Below are positions 56,155-64,000 of a DNA stretch of 64,000 nt, one piece after another. The notes below the pieces were generated by a model that saw nothing but the letters and a program-made list of their open reading frames with translations, was not told the DNA's origin and ran no database searches. The stretch comes from Microbacteriaceae bacterium (lineage in GTDB: Bacteria > Actinomycetota > Actinomycetes > Actinomycetales > Microbacteriaceae). The stretch lies in contig JAIYCT010000003.1 in NCBI GenBank assembly GCA_027487865.1, positions 248,001 through 312,000 of the forward strand. The letters run 5' to 3'. Each line of letters begins with the position of its first letter. The first letter of the stretch is position 1. A program made the translations under genes and the position numbers.

Positions 56155-57179
56155 TAGGCCCTCCTGGCTCTTAGAAATAGATCGTTGCCGAATTGCTGGA
56201 TCTCAAAAATCTCTAGGCGATGCGCCTCGCTGATATTCCCAACCCCGATGTCGGTCAGCGCAGTCTTCGTTCCTCCAATTAGGGCTGGAGCGAGGTAAAT
56301 CTGATACTCATCAACAAGATTGTCACGCTCAAACTGACTTGCAAGGGTTGGACCACCTTCAACCAGTAGGTGCTTGATGCCTCGTGCCCAAAGGTCCGTA
56401 AGCGCATCCTCTAGGTTTCTGGTTTGAAGGTGAATGGTCGGTGCTTTGTCGTTGAAGATCTTGCGATCCTCTGGTAGTTCGCGCTGGCCAATCACCACTC
56501 GAATCGGCTGATGCTCAAAGTAGCTGCCATCGGACTTGCGAGCGGTAAGTTCCGGGTCGTCGGCCAAGACGGTTCCAGTTCCAACGGCAATGCCGTCGAT
56601 TTGGGACCTAGTGACATGAGTGTGTTCACGAGATGCCGGACCTGAAATCCACTGGCTGCTGCCATCCTCTGCAGCATTTCTGCCATCTAGGCTGCTTGCC
56701 CACTTCAATGTCACATAGGTTCGCTTATTGCGATTCGCGGTTAGCCAAACCCTTAGCTGCTGGTCAGCTTCTTGAGATAGGAATCCTGGAATGACTTCAA
56801 TGCCGGCTTCGCGAAGTGCATCCGCACCATTGCCGGAGATATCACCTGGATCTTGGGATGCAAAAACAACCCTAGAAATTCCAGCGGCAATCAATGCTTG
56901 CGAGCAAGGTCCGGTTCTGCCGGTGTGGTTGCACGGTTCAAGAGTGACTACCGCGGTTAGGTTCGCAGGCGGATTGCTGCCGTAGGTCTCGTCTAGGTTG
57001 CGAAGCGCCATGACTTCGGCGTGAGCGGTGCCGGCACCCTCGTGCCACCCTTCGGCAATTATTTTCAGGTCTTCATCGAGAATGACAGCGCCAACCTGAG
57101 GGTTTACGCCGTAGGCGGGACCGTTTAGGGCAAGTTCGAGCGACCTGCGCATCGCAGGCTCGAAGTCTTGCTGGTTCAT
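56154..57179 (-). CDS. ribD: Bifunctional riboflavin deaminase/reductase
   Basis: Deaminates and then reduces the pyrimidine intermediate. The product is 341 residues. The deaminase zinc site is HAEVMALRN and LEPCNHTGRTGPCSQALI; the NADPH reductase half has VTLKWASSLDGRNAAEDGSSQWISG and LLVEGGPTLASQF. The ORF track starts at 57236 within the riboswitch terminator; ATG 57179 is preferred, with GAGGG just upstream and the conserved region following. It is the first gene behind the FMN riboswitch. Confidence 0.95.
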   Translation of the reverse strand: MNQQDFEPAMRRSLELALNGPAYGVNPQVGAVILDEDLKIIAEGWHEGAGTAHAEVMALRNLDETYGSNPPANLTAVVTLEPCNHTGRTGPCSQALIAAGISRVVFASQDPGDISGNGADALREAGIEVIPGFLSQEADQQLRVWLTANRNKRTYVTLKWASSLDGRNAAEDGSSQWISGPASREHTHVTRSQIDGIAVGTGTVLADDPELTARKSDGSYFEHQPIRVVIGQRELPEDRKIFNDKAPTIHLQTRNLEDALTDLWARGIKHLLVEGGPTLASQFERDNLVDEYQIYLAPALIGGTKTALTDIGVGNISEAHRLEIFEIQQFGNDLFLRARRA

Positions 57180-57216
57180 TTCGCCCTCTCGGTTATCACA
57201 GACCGCGGGCGCGCGA

Positions 57217-57238
57217 GAAAAACGGGTGCACAGCACCC
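57217..57238 (-). terminator. Terminator of the FMN riboswitch
   Basis: On minus, GGGTGC pairs with GCACCC over a TGT loop and is followed by GTTTTTCTC. It lies between the aptamer and ribD, as expected for the expression platform of a transcription-terminating riboswitch. Confidence 0.8.
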
Positions 57239-57240
57239 AT

Positions 57241-57382
57241 GTTCTTCTCCCATCCGGACTTTAACCGTCGGTACCGGAATTTCACCGATTCAACCGCCTG
57301 AGGTCATTTAGCTGGCTGCCAAACTCCCAGTCGGGTCGCGGACTATAACCGCCGGCTCAGATTTTCACTGACCCCGAAGAAC
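57241..57382 (-). ncRNA. FMN riboswitch (RFN element)
   Basis: On minus, the stretch opens GTTCTTCGGGGTCAGTG, passes AGCCGGCGGTTATAGTCCG and GGCGGTTGAATCGGTG, and ends GGATGGGAGAAGAAC. These are the conserved FMN aptamer segments, and the P1 arms GTTCTTC/GAAGAAC are exactly complementary. It lies directly upstream of ribD with a terminator between, so high FMN should stop transcription of ribD-ribE-ribBA-ribH. Confidence 0.95.
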
Positions 57383-57429
57383 TGTGTTACTTAGAACAAT
57401 ACTTGTTTTGGCTAGAAAATTCCTTGGCT

Positions 57430-58431
57430 TTATGGCCGCACAAAGCCGAGCTTGTCGTAAACATCCGAAAGCGTGCGCTCGGCAATTTGATTTGCCTTTG
57501 CTGCTCCCTGAGCCAAAAGTCGATCAAGCTCAGCAGGATCCGCCAAGAGTTCTTGAGCTCGAAGACGAATCGGATCTAGCTCGGCAACCACGGCATCCGC
57601 GACCGCAGTCTTGAGTGCGCCATAGCCCTGACCCTGCAGTGAGGAAGTGAAGGACTCAACACTTTCGCCGGTGACCGCGCTGTAAATGCCAATCAGGTTT
57701 GAAACTCCAGGCTTAGCTTCCCGGTCAAAGCGAATCTCGCCATCGGTGTCGGTGACTGCGCTCTTGATCTTCTTGGCGATCACGCTTGGCTCGTCCATTA
57801 GGTTCACAAGGCCCTTTGGGTCTTGAGCGGATTTAGACATCTTCGCCGTTGGTTCCTGAAGGTCATAAATCTTTGCGGTCTCCTTCAAGATGTGAGCCTC
57901 AGGAATCTCAAAGGTCTTTCCGAATCGAGAGTTGAACCTGGTCGCCAGGTCTCTGGTGAGCTCTAGGTGCTGACGCTGGTCTTCGCCAACCGGCACTGCT
58001 TTTGGCTGGTAGAGCAGGATGTCGGCGGCCTGCAAAATCGGGTAGGTGAAGAGCCCAACAGAAGAGTTGTCTGCACCACCCTTCTGACTCTTGTCCTTGA
58101 ACTGAGTCATTCGGCTTGCCTCACCAAAGCCGGTGATGCAGTTCAAAACCCATGCCAGCTGAGCGTGAGCAGGGATGTGAGATTGAACAAATAGCGCCGA
58201 CTTACTCGGGTCAATTCCGGCTGCAATATATTGCGCCGCGGTGCGGCGAGTATTTTGACGAAGTTCGCTCGGGTCCTGCGAAACGGTAATGGCGTGCAGG
58301 TCAACGATCACGTAGTAAGCGTTGAAGTCATCCTGCATCTTTACCCACTGGGTAAGCGCACCAAGGTAGTTACCCAGGTGAAGGCTCGCAGCGCTGGGCT
58401 GCATTCCCGAGAGCAGGTTGGGCTTTGTCAT
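57430..58431 (-). CDS. trpS: Tryptophanyl-tRNA synthetase
   Basis: Class I aminoacyl-tRNA synthetase charging tRNA-Trp. The product is 333 residues. The HIGH-type motif is [11 protein letters not shown] at about residue 16, the central region has [14 protein letters not shown] and [16 protein letters not shown], and the KMSKS loop is in [13 protein letters not shown]. It lies downstream of xthA on the same strand (8-base gap) and upstream of the riboflavin riboswitch. It also links to tryptophan use by kynA/kynU only through the shared substrate. Confidence 0.97.
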   Translation of the reverse strand: MTKPNLLSGMQPSAASLHLGNYLGALTQWVKMQDDFNAYYVIVDLHAITVSQDPSELRQNTRRTAAQYIAAGIDPSKSALFVQSHIPAHAQLAWVLNCITGFGEASRMTQFKDKSQKGGADNSSVGLFTYPILQAADILLYQPKAVPVGEDQRQHLELTRDLATRFNSRFGKTFEIPEAHILKETAKIYDLQEPTAKMSKSAQDPKGLVNLMDEPSVIAKKIKSAVTDTDGEIRFDREAKPGVSNLIGIYSAVTGESVESFTSSLQGQGYGALKTAVADAVVAELDPIRLRAQELLADPAELDRLLAQGAAKANQIAERTLSDVYDKLGFVRP

Positions 58432-58438
58432 TTTTGTC

Positions 58439-59263
58439 CTACAGGTCGTATTCGACGTTCACAGGTGTGTGATCGGTCCAACGGGTGTCGTAGCTTGGAG
58501 CTCTATCAACCCGATAATTCTGCCCCTTTTCCGCAAGCTTTGGGGTAGCTAGTTGGTAATCGATTCGCCAGCCCGCATCGGTGTCAAAAGCTTGGCCACG
58601 GAATGACCACCAGGTGTATGGACCTGGCACGCCTGGGTGTGCGGCTCTTCCCATATCTACCCAGCCCTGGTTTGCAAAGCCATCAAAGAAGGCGCGCTCC
58701 TGCGGAAGGAAGCCGGCATTTTTTAGATTGCCCTTCCAGTTTTTGATGTCAAGCTCGGTGTGACCAACATTGAGGTCACCAACCACAACCGCATAGTCGC
58801 GGTTTTCAATTAGCCACTGCATTCGCTCGGACATGGCATTTAGAAACTTGTACTTCTCAACCTGCTTCGGGGTGTCCACCTCACCGGAGTGGACATAGAC
58901 GCTCACCACGGTGAAGATCCCGCTCGGGGTCTCAAAATCCGCTTCGATCCAGCGTCCAGCAGAGTCAAAGTCATCGGGCCCAAGATTCACCCTGACCTCA
59001 AGTGCTGGCTGCTTGGAGAGAATTGCGACACCTGCGCGACCCTTGGCGGTGGCCTCGTGGTCGTAGATGTTCCAGCCACTCGGGATCGCAATCGGACCGT
59101 CAACTGCAAGGGCTAATAACTCACCATGCGGCGCACGAACTTCCTGAAGGCAAAGGATGTCTGGGTCTGCTTCTTTGAGCCACTGCGCCATCGACTTCTT
59201 AGCTGCAGCTCGAATGCCGTTTACGTTGACTGTTGTGACCTTGAGCATTGGTTGGTTATCCAT
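58439..59263 (-). CDS. xthA: Exodeoxyribonuclease III / AP endonuclease
   Basis: DNA repair nuclease of the exonuclease III family. About 274 residues. Motifs are [12 protein letters not shown], the metal Glu in [17 protein letters not shown], the catalytic [13 protein letters not shown], and the terminal DYQLAT...[14 protein letters not shown]. The start is uncertain: the ORF track gives 59284, ATG 59263 gives MDNQPMLKV, and ATG 59248 gives the commonest family start [11 protein letters not shown]; none has a convincing Shine-Dalgarno. It lies between sdhB and trpS on the same strand. Confidence 0.92.
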   Translation of the reverse strand: MDNQPMLKVTTVNVNGIRAAAKKSMAQWLKEADPDILCLQEVRAPHGELLALAVDGPIAIPSGWNIYDHEATAKGRAGVAILSKQPALEVRVNLGPDDFDSAGRWIEADFETPSGIFTVVSVYVHSGEVDTPKQVEKYKFLNAMSERMQWLIENRDYAVVVGDLNVGHTELDIKNWKGNLKNAGFLPQERAFFDGFANQGWVDMGRAAHPGVPGPYTWWSFRGQAFDTDAGWRIDYQLATPKLAEKGQNYRVDRAPSYDTRWTDHTPVNVEYDL

Positions 59264-59304
59264 ATCTCTTTGCCATGTAGCCAAGTGCGGCTAGGCAAAA
59301 TTGG

Positions 59305-60039
59305 TTACGGCTTACCGCGCAGGATAGCCTGCTTGACCTCTGCGATGGCCTTGGTGATTTCAATTCCACGAGGGCAAGCCTCGGTGCAGTTGAAGGTGGT
59401 GCGGCAGCGCCAGACACCTTCTTTGTCGTTGAGGATGTCGATGCGAACCTGCGCACCTTCGTCTCTGGAGTCAAAGATAAAGCGGTGGGCATTCACGATC
59501 GCAGCAGGTCCAAAGTACTGACCATCGGTCCAGAACACTGGGCAGCTGGTGGTGCAGGCAGCACACAAAATGCACTTGGTGGTGTCCTCGTAGCGAGCAC
59601 GGTCCTCGGGGGACTGCAGGCGCTCTTTCTCAGGCTTGTCAGATGCGATCAAGAATGGGTTTACATCCTTGTATGCCTGGTAGAACGGGTTCATGTCGAC
59701 AATAAGGTCCTTCTCAACCGGAAGGCCCTTGATTGGCTCGATGTAGATCGGCTGCGAGATGTCTAGATCCTTGATCAGGGTCTTGCAGGCTAGGCGGTTG
59801 CGACCGTTGATACGCATCGCGTCCGAACCACAAACACCGTGAGCGCAGGAGCGACGGAAGGTTAGCGAACCATCCTGCTCCCACTTGATCTTGTGCAGAG
59901 CGTCTAACACGCGGTCGGTGCCAAACATCTCGACGTCGTAGTCAACCCACTTTGGTTCGGTGTCGTTCTCCGGATCGAAGCGACGAACGATGAGGGTTAC
60001 CTGGAATGAGGCAACTTCTGCGATCTTCGGCTGAGACAT
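59305..60039 (-). CDS. sdhB: Succinate dehydrogenase iron-sulfur subunit
   Basis: Carries electrons from SdhA flavin to the quinone site. The product is 244 residues. 2Fe-2S ligands are in SCAHGVCGSDAM with the downstream RLAC (Asp replaces the third Cys, as in several SdhB); the other clusters are bound by CILCAACTTSCP and CRTTFNCTEACP. It abuts sdhA with a one-base overlap and is the last gene of sdhCDAB. Confidence 0.97.
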   Translation of the reverse strand: MSQPKIAEVASFQVTLIVRRFDPENDTEPKWVDYDVEMFGTDRVLDALHKIKWEQDGSLTFRRSCAHGVCGSDAMRINGRNRLACKTLIKDLDISQPIYIEPIKGLPVEKDLIVDMNPFYQAYKDVNPFLIASDKPEKERLQSPEDRARYEDTTKCILCAACTTSCPVFWTDGQYFGPAAIVNAHRFIFDSRDEGAQVRIDILNDKEGVWRCRTTFNCTEACPRGIEITKAIAEVKQAILRGKP

Positions 60040-61802
60040 TAGTACTTGCGCTCCATCGGCTGGTAGTTGGTAATGACGACTGGCTTCCAGCCGAGCTTCA
60101 TGTTGGTTCCGGTCGCCTTGTCGATCTTGTCAATCTTGTAAGCCATCGAGTGAACCATGAACTTCTTGTCATCGCGATCTGGGAAGTCCTCGCGAAGGTG
60201 CGCTCCACGGGACTCGCGGCGCTCGCGGCAAGTGATTACGGTTACCTCGGCAAGGTCTAGCAAGAAGCCAAGCTCAATTGCCTCAAGAAGGTCGGTGTTG
60301 AAACGACGACCCTGGTCCTGAATCGAGATGTTCTCGTAGCGCTTGCGCAGCTCCATGATCTTGTCCCAAGCTTCTTGCAGCGTCTCTTCGGTGCGGAATA
60401 CCTGGGCGTTTTTGTCCATGGTCTCCTGCAGTTCCTTACGAAGCTGCGCAACCTTTTCCTTACCCTTTGCCTTGCGGACCTTCTCCAGCATTGCAACTAC
60501 CTCATCGGCAGCGTTTTCTGGAAGCGGGACCTGCTTGGCAGTCCTGGCGTACTCAACCGCGTACTTTCCAGCGCGCTTACCAAAGACGTTGATGTCGAGT
60601 AGCGAGTTGGTTCCGAGGCGGTTTGCACCGTGAACCGATACACAGGCGCATTCGCCAGCTGCGTAAAGACCCGGCACCACGGTGTCGTTGTCGCTGAGCA
60701 CCTCTGCCTTGATGTTGGTTGGAATGCCACCCATCGCGTAGTGCGCGGTTGGGAATACTGGAACCGGCTCGGTGTAAGGCTCAACGCCCAGGTAGGTTCT
60801 AGCAAACTCAGTGATATCCGGAAGCTTTGCGTCAATAACCGCAGGCTCTAGGTGGGTTAGGTCCAAGAAAACGTAGTCCTTGTTTGGACCGCCACCGCGA
60901 CCCTCGCGAACCTCATTTGCCATCGCGCGAGCAACCATGTCACGCGGAGCTAGGTCCTTGATGGTCGGGGCATAGCGCTCCATGAAGCGCTCACCGGAGG
61001 CGTTGCGGAGAATACCGCCCTCACCACGTGCTGCTTCGGAGAGCAAAATTCCTAGGCCGGCAAGACCGGTTGGGTGGAACTGGTAGAACTCCATGTCCTC
61101 TAGCGGCAATCCCTTGCGGTAGATGATGCCCACGCCATCACCGGTAAGGGTGTGAGCGTTTGAGGTGGTCTTGTAGATCTTGCCAAAGCCACCGGTTGCA
61201 AAGATGATCGACTTGCCAGCGAAGACGTGAATGTCGCCGGTCGCTAGTTCGTACGCCACCACACCGGCAGGCTTGCCGTTGTTCATAACAAGGTCCAAAA
61301 CGTAGAACTCGTTGTAGAACTCGATGCCGAGCTTTACGCAGTTTTGGTAGAGGGTCTGCAAAATCATGTGACCGGTGCGGTCGGCTGCGTAGCAGCTGCG
61401 GCGAACCGGAGCCTTACCGTGATCGCGGGTGTGGCCACCAAAGCGGCGCTGGTCGATCTTGCCGTCCGGAGTTCTGTTGAAAGGCAGGCCCATGTTCTCA
61501 AGGTCGATAACTGCCTGGACTGATTCCTTGGCCAAAATCTCAGCGGCATCCTGGTCAACCAGGTAGTCGCCACCCTTGACGGTGTCGAAAGTGTGCCACT
61601 CCCAGCTGTCCTCTTCTACGTTCGCAAGGGCTGCAGCCATACCGCCCTGAGCTGCACCGGTGTGAGAGCGGGTTGGGAAAAGCTTGGAAACCACTGCCAC
61701 CTTGGTGTCAGTACCAGCCTCAATGGCAGCGCGCATGCCAGCGCCACCGGCGCCGACGATTACCACGTCGTAGGTGTGATAGGTCACGTTGTCATTCGCC
61801 AT
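60039..61802 (-). CDS. sdhA: Succinate dehydrogenase flavoprotein subunit
   Basis: Oxidises succinate to fumarate with covalently bound FAD. The product is 587 residues. The FAD Rossmann motif is [14 protein letters not shown], the covalent flavin His is H47 in [12 protein letters not shown], substrate-site features include [11 protein letters not shown] and [13 protein letters not shown], and the C-terminal [13 protein letters not shown] closes the flavin site. It is fed electrically into SdhB and the SdhCD membrane anchor encoded in the same operon. Confidence 0.98.
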   Translation of the reverse strand: MANDNVTYHTYDVVIVGAGGAGMRAAIEAGTDTKVAVVSKLFPTRSHTGAAQGGMAAALANVEEDSWEWHTFDTVKGGDYLVDQDAAEILAKESVQAVIDLENMGLPFNRTPDGKIDQRRFGGHTRDHGKAPVRRSCYAADRTGHMILQTLYQNCVKLGIEFYNEFYVLDLVMNNGKPAGVVAYELATGDIHVFAGKSIIFATGGFGKIYKTTSNAHTLTGDGVGIIYRKGLPLEDMEFYQFHPTGLAGLGILLSEAARGEGGILRNASGERFMERYAPTIKDLAPRDMVARAMANEVREGRGGGPNKDYVFLDLTHLEPAVIDAKLPDITEFARTYLGVEPYTEPVPVFPTAHYAMGGIPTNIKAEVLSDNDTVVPGLYAAGECACVSVHGANRLGTNSLLDINVFGKRAGKYAVEYARTAKQVPLPENAADEVVAMLEKVRKAKGKEKVAQLRKELQETMDKNAQVFRTEETLQEAWDKIMELRKRYENISIQDQGRRFNTDLLEAIELGFLLDLAEVTVITCRERRESRGAHLREDFPDRDDKKFMVHSMAYKIDKIDKATGTNMKLGWKPVVITNYQPMERKY

Positions 61803-61812
61803 GATTTCCTAA

Positions 61813-62253
61813 CTAGTTAGCTGGACAGAAGGAAGGCAATAGCTCTAGAGCTGCGCCAGCTGGACAAGGGTCAAATGTAAAGATGACTAGGGTTCCTAGC
61901 ACAACCAAAAGAGCACAGACAATCCAGAGCGTGTAGTTCAGACCGACACGGACCTTTTCCCGCTCGGCATAGTCGTTCACGATGGTGCGCATACCGTTGG
62001 TGCCGTGGATCAAAGCAAGCCAAAGCATCGCCAGATCCCAAACCTGCCAGAACGGATCAGCCCACTTACCAGCGACAAATGCAAAGTCAATGGCCTTGAT
62101 GCCATCGCCAAGCACTAGGTTCACAACCAGGTGGGTAAAAACCAACACGATTAACAGCGGTCCGGAGACTCGCATGAAAAGCCAGCCGTACTTTTCCCAG
62201 TTGGCAGCTTTGCGGCTGCGAGGCTGGTTTGGGGTTTCAATAATGACGCTCAT
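61813..62253 (-). CDS. sdhD: Succinate dehydrogenase membrane anchor SdhD
   Basis: A 146-residue membrane anchor with three hydrophobic helices (GPLLIVLVFTHLVVNLVL; WQVWDLAMLWLALIHGTNG; YTLWIVCALLVVLGTLVIF). The motif LIHGTNGMRTIVNDYAE is the SdhD-type haem/quinone region, with a His as possible haem ligand. Its ATG overlaps the sdhC stop. It lies 10 bases before sdhA. Confidence 0.92.
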   Translation of the reverse strand: MSVIIETPNQPRSRKAANWEKYGWLFMRVSGPLLIVLVFTHLVVNLVLGDGIKAIDFAFVAGKWADPFWQVWDLAMLWLALIHGTNGMRTIVNDYAEREKVRVGLNYTLWIVCALLVVLGTLVIFTFDPCPAGAALELLPSFCPAN

Positions 62254-62633
62254 TAGTGCGCTCCAAAGACTCTTGCAAGGTGCACCGGAGTGAAGGCCGC
62301 GACCAAAACCACGCTGATAGCGATGACCACCCAGAACATAATGTTTTGATACTTGGTGCCCTTGGACCAGAAGTCAACCGCGATGATCCTCAGGCCATTT
62401 AGACCGTGGAACACGATGCCCGCCACTAGGCCAAGTTCTGCCAGTCCAACAATCGGAGTCTTGTAGGACTCGATGACGACGTTGTAAGCCTCTGGGCTGA
62501 CTCGCACCAAGGCGGTGTCGAGCACGTGCACAAGTAGGAAAAAGAAGATTGCCACACCGGTAATACGGTGCAGCACCCAGGACCACATGCCCACTTTGCC
62601 GCGGTACAAGGTTCCTGCTGGCCGTGTTGCCAA
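62253..62633 (-). CDS. sdhC: Succinate dehydrogenase cytochrome b556 subunit SdhC
   Basis: A membrane anchor of about 126 residues with three helices; RPAGTLYRGKVGMWSWVLHRITG is the family N-terminus, and FHGLNGLRI carries the haem-ligand His. The ORF track starts at ATG 62645, which has no Shine-Dalgarno. TTG 62633 lies five bases after a perfect GGAGG and gives M-ATRPAGTLYRG, close to the family start, so I prefer 62633. It is the first gene of sdhCDAB, transcribed divergently from manC. Confidence 0.9.
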   Translation of the reverse strand: MATRPAGTLYRGKVGMWSWVLHRITGVAIFFFLLVHVLDTALVRVSPEAYNVVIESYKTPIVGLAELGLVAGIVFHGLNGLRIIAVDFWSKGTKYQNIMFWVVIAISVVLVAAFTPVHLARVFGAH

Positions 62634-62729
62634 GCTAGCCTCCATGGATAGTTTCGGTTTGGGTCTAATTCTAACTAATCAAAGGCCTTTGGCTTTCCCA
62701 AAAAGCCAAGAAACATCTAGGGTGATTAG

Positions 62730-63839
62730 GTGAACTCTTCGAAAAGCACCAACCTTGAAAACTTCTTTGCCGTGATTCCCGCCGGTGGCGTAGGTTCCAG
62801 GCTTTGGCCACTCTCTAGAGCTAGCGCACCGAAGTTCCTGCACGATCTAACCGGTAGCGGTCAGACCCTGCTGCAGGACACCTGGGATCGACTTCAACCA
62901 ATCGCTGCGGGTAAGACGATGGTGGTAACTGGCAATGTGCACGCTCACGCTGTAGAGCAGCAGCTTCCGGAGCTTGATGAGAAGAACCTAATTCTGGAGC
63001 CATCGCCACGCGATTCAACCGCTGCGATTGCACTTGCGGCAGCGGTCTTGGCGCTACGTCAGCCAAATGTGATTATTGGTTCCTTTGCTGCCGATCATGT
63101 GATTTTGGATCAGGATGAGTTTCACAAGAGCGTCATAGAGGCCGTGGATGTCGCTGCCACCGGAAAGATTGTGACGATTGGCCTTAGGCCAACCGAGCCA
63201 TCGGTTGGATTCGGCTACATTCAAAAAGGCGAGCGACTAGATAGCCCAACCGCATGCGCAGTTTTGAAGTTTGTAGAAAAGCCAAGCATCAAGGTCGCGA
63301 AGCAGTATGTGGACTCTGGAGACTACTTCTGGAACGCCGGCATGTTTATCGCCCCAGCCAAGTTGCTGCTTGAGGTTCTCGCTAAAACCGAACCCGAACT
63401 TCACGCCGGCATTGTGGAAATCGCAAAGGCATGGGACACCCCGGCACGCGAATCGGTTATGAAGAGTCAGTGGCCAAAGCTCAAGAGAATTGCAATCGAT
63501 TACGCGATTGCAGAGCCTGCTGCCGAGCAGGGTTTGGTGGCGGTCATTCCGGCCGAATTTGAATGGCATGACGTCGGTGACTTTGCAGCTATTGCGGAGC
63601 TGCAGTCCCAAGGTAAAAAGGGCAACCTTGCAGTCCTGGGTTCTGCGAAGGTGCTATCCGACTCATCCTCTGGAATTTTGGTGTCGGACACCAACCGCCT
63701 GATCGCACTTATTGGCCTGGAAGATGTGATCGTGGTGGACACCCCAGACGCCCTGTTGATTACCACCAAGGAACACGCTCAAAAGGTTAAGTCGCTAGTT
63801 GATGTCCTAAAACAAACCGGACATTCGGAGCTTTTATAA
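62730..63839 (+). CDS. manC: Mannose-1-phosphate guanylyltransferase
   Basis: Makes GDP-mannose for mannosylated glycolipids, glycoproteins or capsule. The product is 369 residues. The nucleotidyltransferase signature PAGGVGSRLWPLSR is at about 18-31, with SPRDSTAAIALAA, FAADHVI, GYIQKGE and the metal-binding/sugar FVEKPS, DYFWNAGMF and EFEWHDVGDF. There is no isomerase domain, so it is the monofunctional type. GTG 62730 is preceded by AGGG at suitable spacing. It sits beside sdhCDAB as in other actinobacteria. Confidence 0.95.
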   Translation: MNSSKSTNLENFFAVIPAGGVGSRLWPLSRASAPKFLHDLTGSGQTLLQDTWDRLQPIAAGKTMVVTGNVHAHAVEQQLPELDEKNLILEPSPRDSTAAIALAAAVLALRQPNVIIGSFAADHVILDQDEFHKSVIEAVDVAATGKIVTIGLRPTEPSVGFGYIQKGERLDSPTACAVLKFVEKPSIKVAKQYVDSGDYFWNAGMFIAPAKLLLEVLAKTEPELHAGIVEIAKAWDTPARESVMKSQWPKLKRIAIDYAIAEPAAEQGLVAVIPAEFEWHDVGDFAAIAELQSQGKKGNLAVLGSAKVLSDSSSGILVSDTNRLIALIGLEDVIVVDTPDALLITTKEHAQKVKSLVDVLKQTGHSELL

Positions 63840-63953
63840 CAGTTCTTGCACAGCCTTTAAACTTGACCGTTGCGGTCATGTTGCTCTTGAAAACCTCTGT
63901 AGAGTGTTGGGAAAAGGTGCCTAATGGCACACATTTCCAATCAGGAGGAAACC

Positions 63954-64000
63954 TTGAAACTAAAGAATGCATCCGCAGCATTCGCACTACTAGGCGTATC
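63954..64000 (+). CDS. Start of a truncated exported protein gene
   Basis: The window ends inside this gene. AGGAGG (63943-63948) lies five bases before TTG 63954, and the first codons read M-KLKNASAAFALLGV, the beginning of a signal peptide. A substrate-binding lipoprotein of the BMP family would fit the position after manC in related genomes, but this is a guess from context. The 114-base gap before it holds a small inverted repeat GACCG/CGGTC (63865-63877) and no clear promoter. Confidence 0.6.
   Translation, partial: MKLKNASAAFALLGV

Noticed and set aside
57180-57236. 19-residue N-terminal extension of ribD
   Set aside because: Would translate the riboswitch terminator; ATG 57179 has the Shine-Dalgarno.

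Overview
The window reads as an ordinary chromosome segment of a small-genome, moderate-GC (about 50-55% by eye) actinobacterium. The best fit is a freshwater Microbacteriaceae of the Luna type (Rhodoluna/Aquiluna-like). This placement is inference from gene order (rplQ-truA-rplM-rpsI-glmM; sucC-sucD-perM-purN-purH; ptsH/guaB/guaA neighbourhood; sdhCDAB beside manC), from actinobacterial families (GuaB3, DUF6350/PerM, DUF3817, THUMP-like methyltransferase, type II isocitrate dehydrogenase), frequent GTG/TTG starts and very tight packing. I see no rRNA, tRNA, insertion sequence, prophage, CRISPR array or other mobile element. There is no gene-free stretch over 300 bases; the longest is about 250 bases (13545-13794).

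Layout. 1-6 kb: end of rplQ, truA, rplM-rpsI, glmM, a NIPSNAP-like gene, coaA (minus) and glmS. 6.6-10.5 kb: a tightly coupled run acpS-alr-tsaE-tsaB-(rimI-tsaD fusion). 10.5-13.5 kb: DUF4190 protein, THUMP-like methyltransferase, groES under tandem CIRCE operators, RarD permease. 13.8-19.3 kb: a branched-chain amino acid ABC uptake system, with the binding-protein gene on plus and livHMGF plus a tiny membrane gene on minus, meeting at a shared bidirectional terminator. 19.4-27.6 kb: guaB, guaB3, a SURF1 homologue, ptsH-ptsI, DUF3817, guaA, glycerophosphodiester phosphodiesterase. 27.6-36 kb: pcrA helicase, sucCD, perM, purN, purH, carbonic anhydrase. 36-41 kb: a heterodimeric ABC exporter facing a lipoprotein alpha-amylase. 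41-48.5 kb: icd, an Ig-like/Pro-rich surface protein, purU, glyA-folD, and kynU-kynA for tryptophan breakdown. 48.5-53.8 kb: another ABC exporter, an apparently unpartnered N6-adenine-type DNA methyltransferase, and an ABC-2 exporter with two permeases. 53.9-62.6 kb (minus): a complete riboflavin operon ribD-ribE-ribBA-ribH behind an FMN riboswitch with its terminator, then upstream trpS, xthA and sdhCDAB. 62.7-64 kb: manC and the first codons of a new exported protein.

How the genes work together. GlyA, FolD, PurU, PurN and PurH form a one-carbon/formate-to-purine route, and GuaB and GuaA carry IMP to GMP. SucCD, Icd and SdhCDAB are TCA-cycle steps. GlmS and GlmM make glucosamine-phosphate for the cell wall, with Alr supplying D-alanine. 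TsaB/TsaD/TsaE make the t6A37 tRNA modification.

Most notable signals: (i) a repeated leaderless-promoter layout, TANNNT followed by 6-7 bases and then the start codon, at twelve Shine-Dalgarno-less transcription-unit heads; (ii) six of eight convergent gene pairs overlap at their 3' ends; (iii) an intrinsic-terminator-like hairpin lies inside the first codons of truA; (iv) RimI and TsaD are fused in one frame; (v) LivH carries a signal peptide and an extracytoplasmic beta-domain; (vi) the exporter pair has complementary degenerate ATP sites. I did not find a clearly new multi-gene defence or biosynthetic system; the region is mostly core chromosome.
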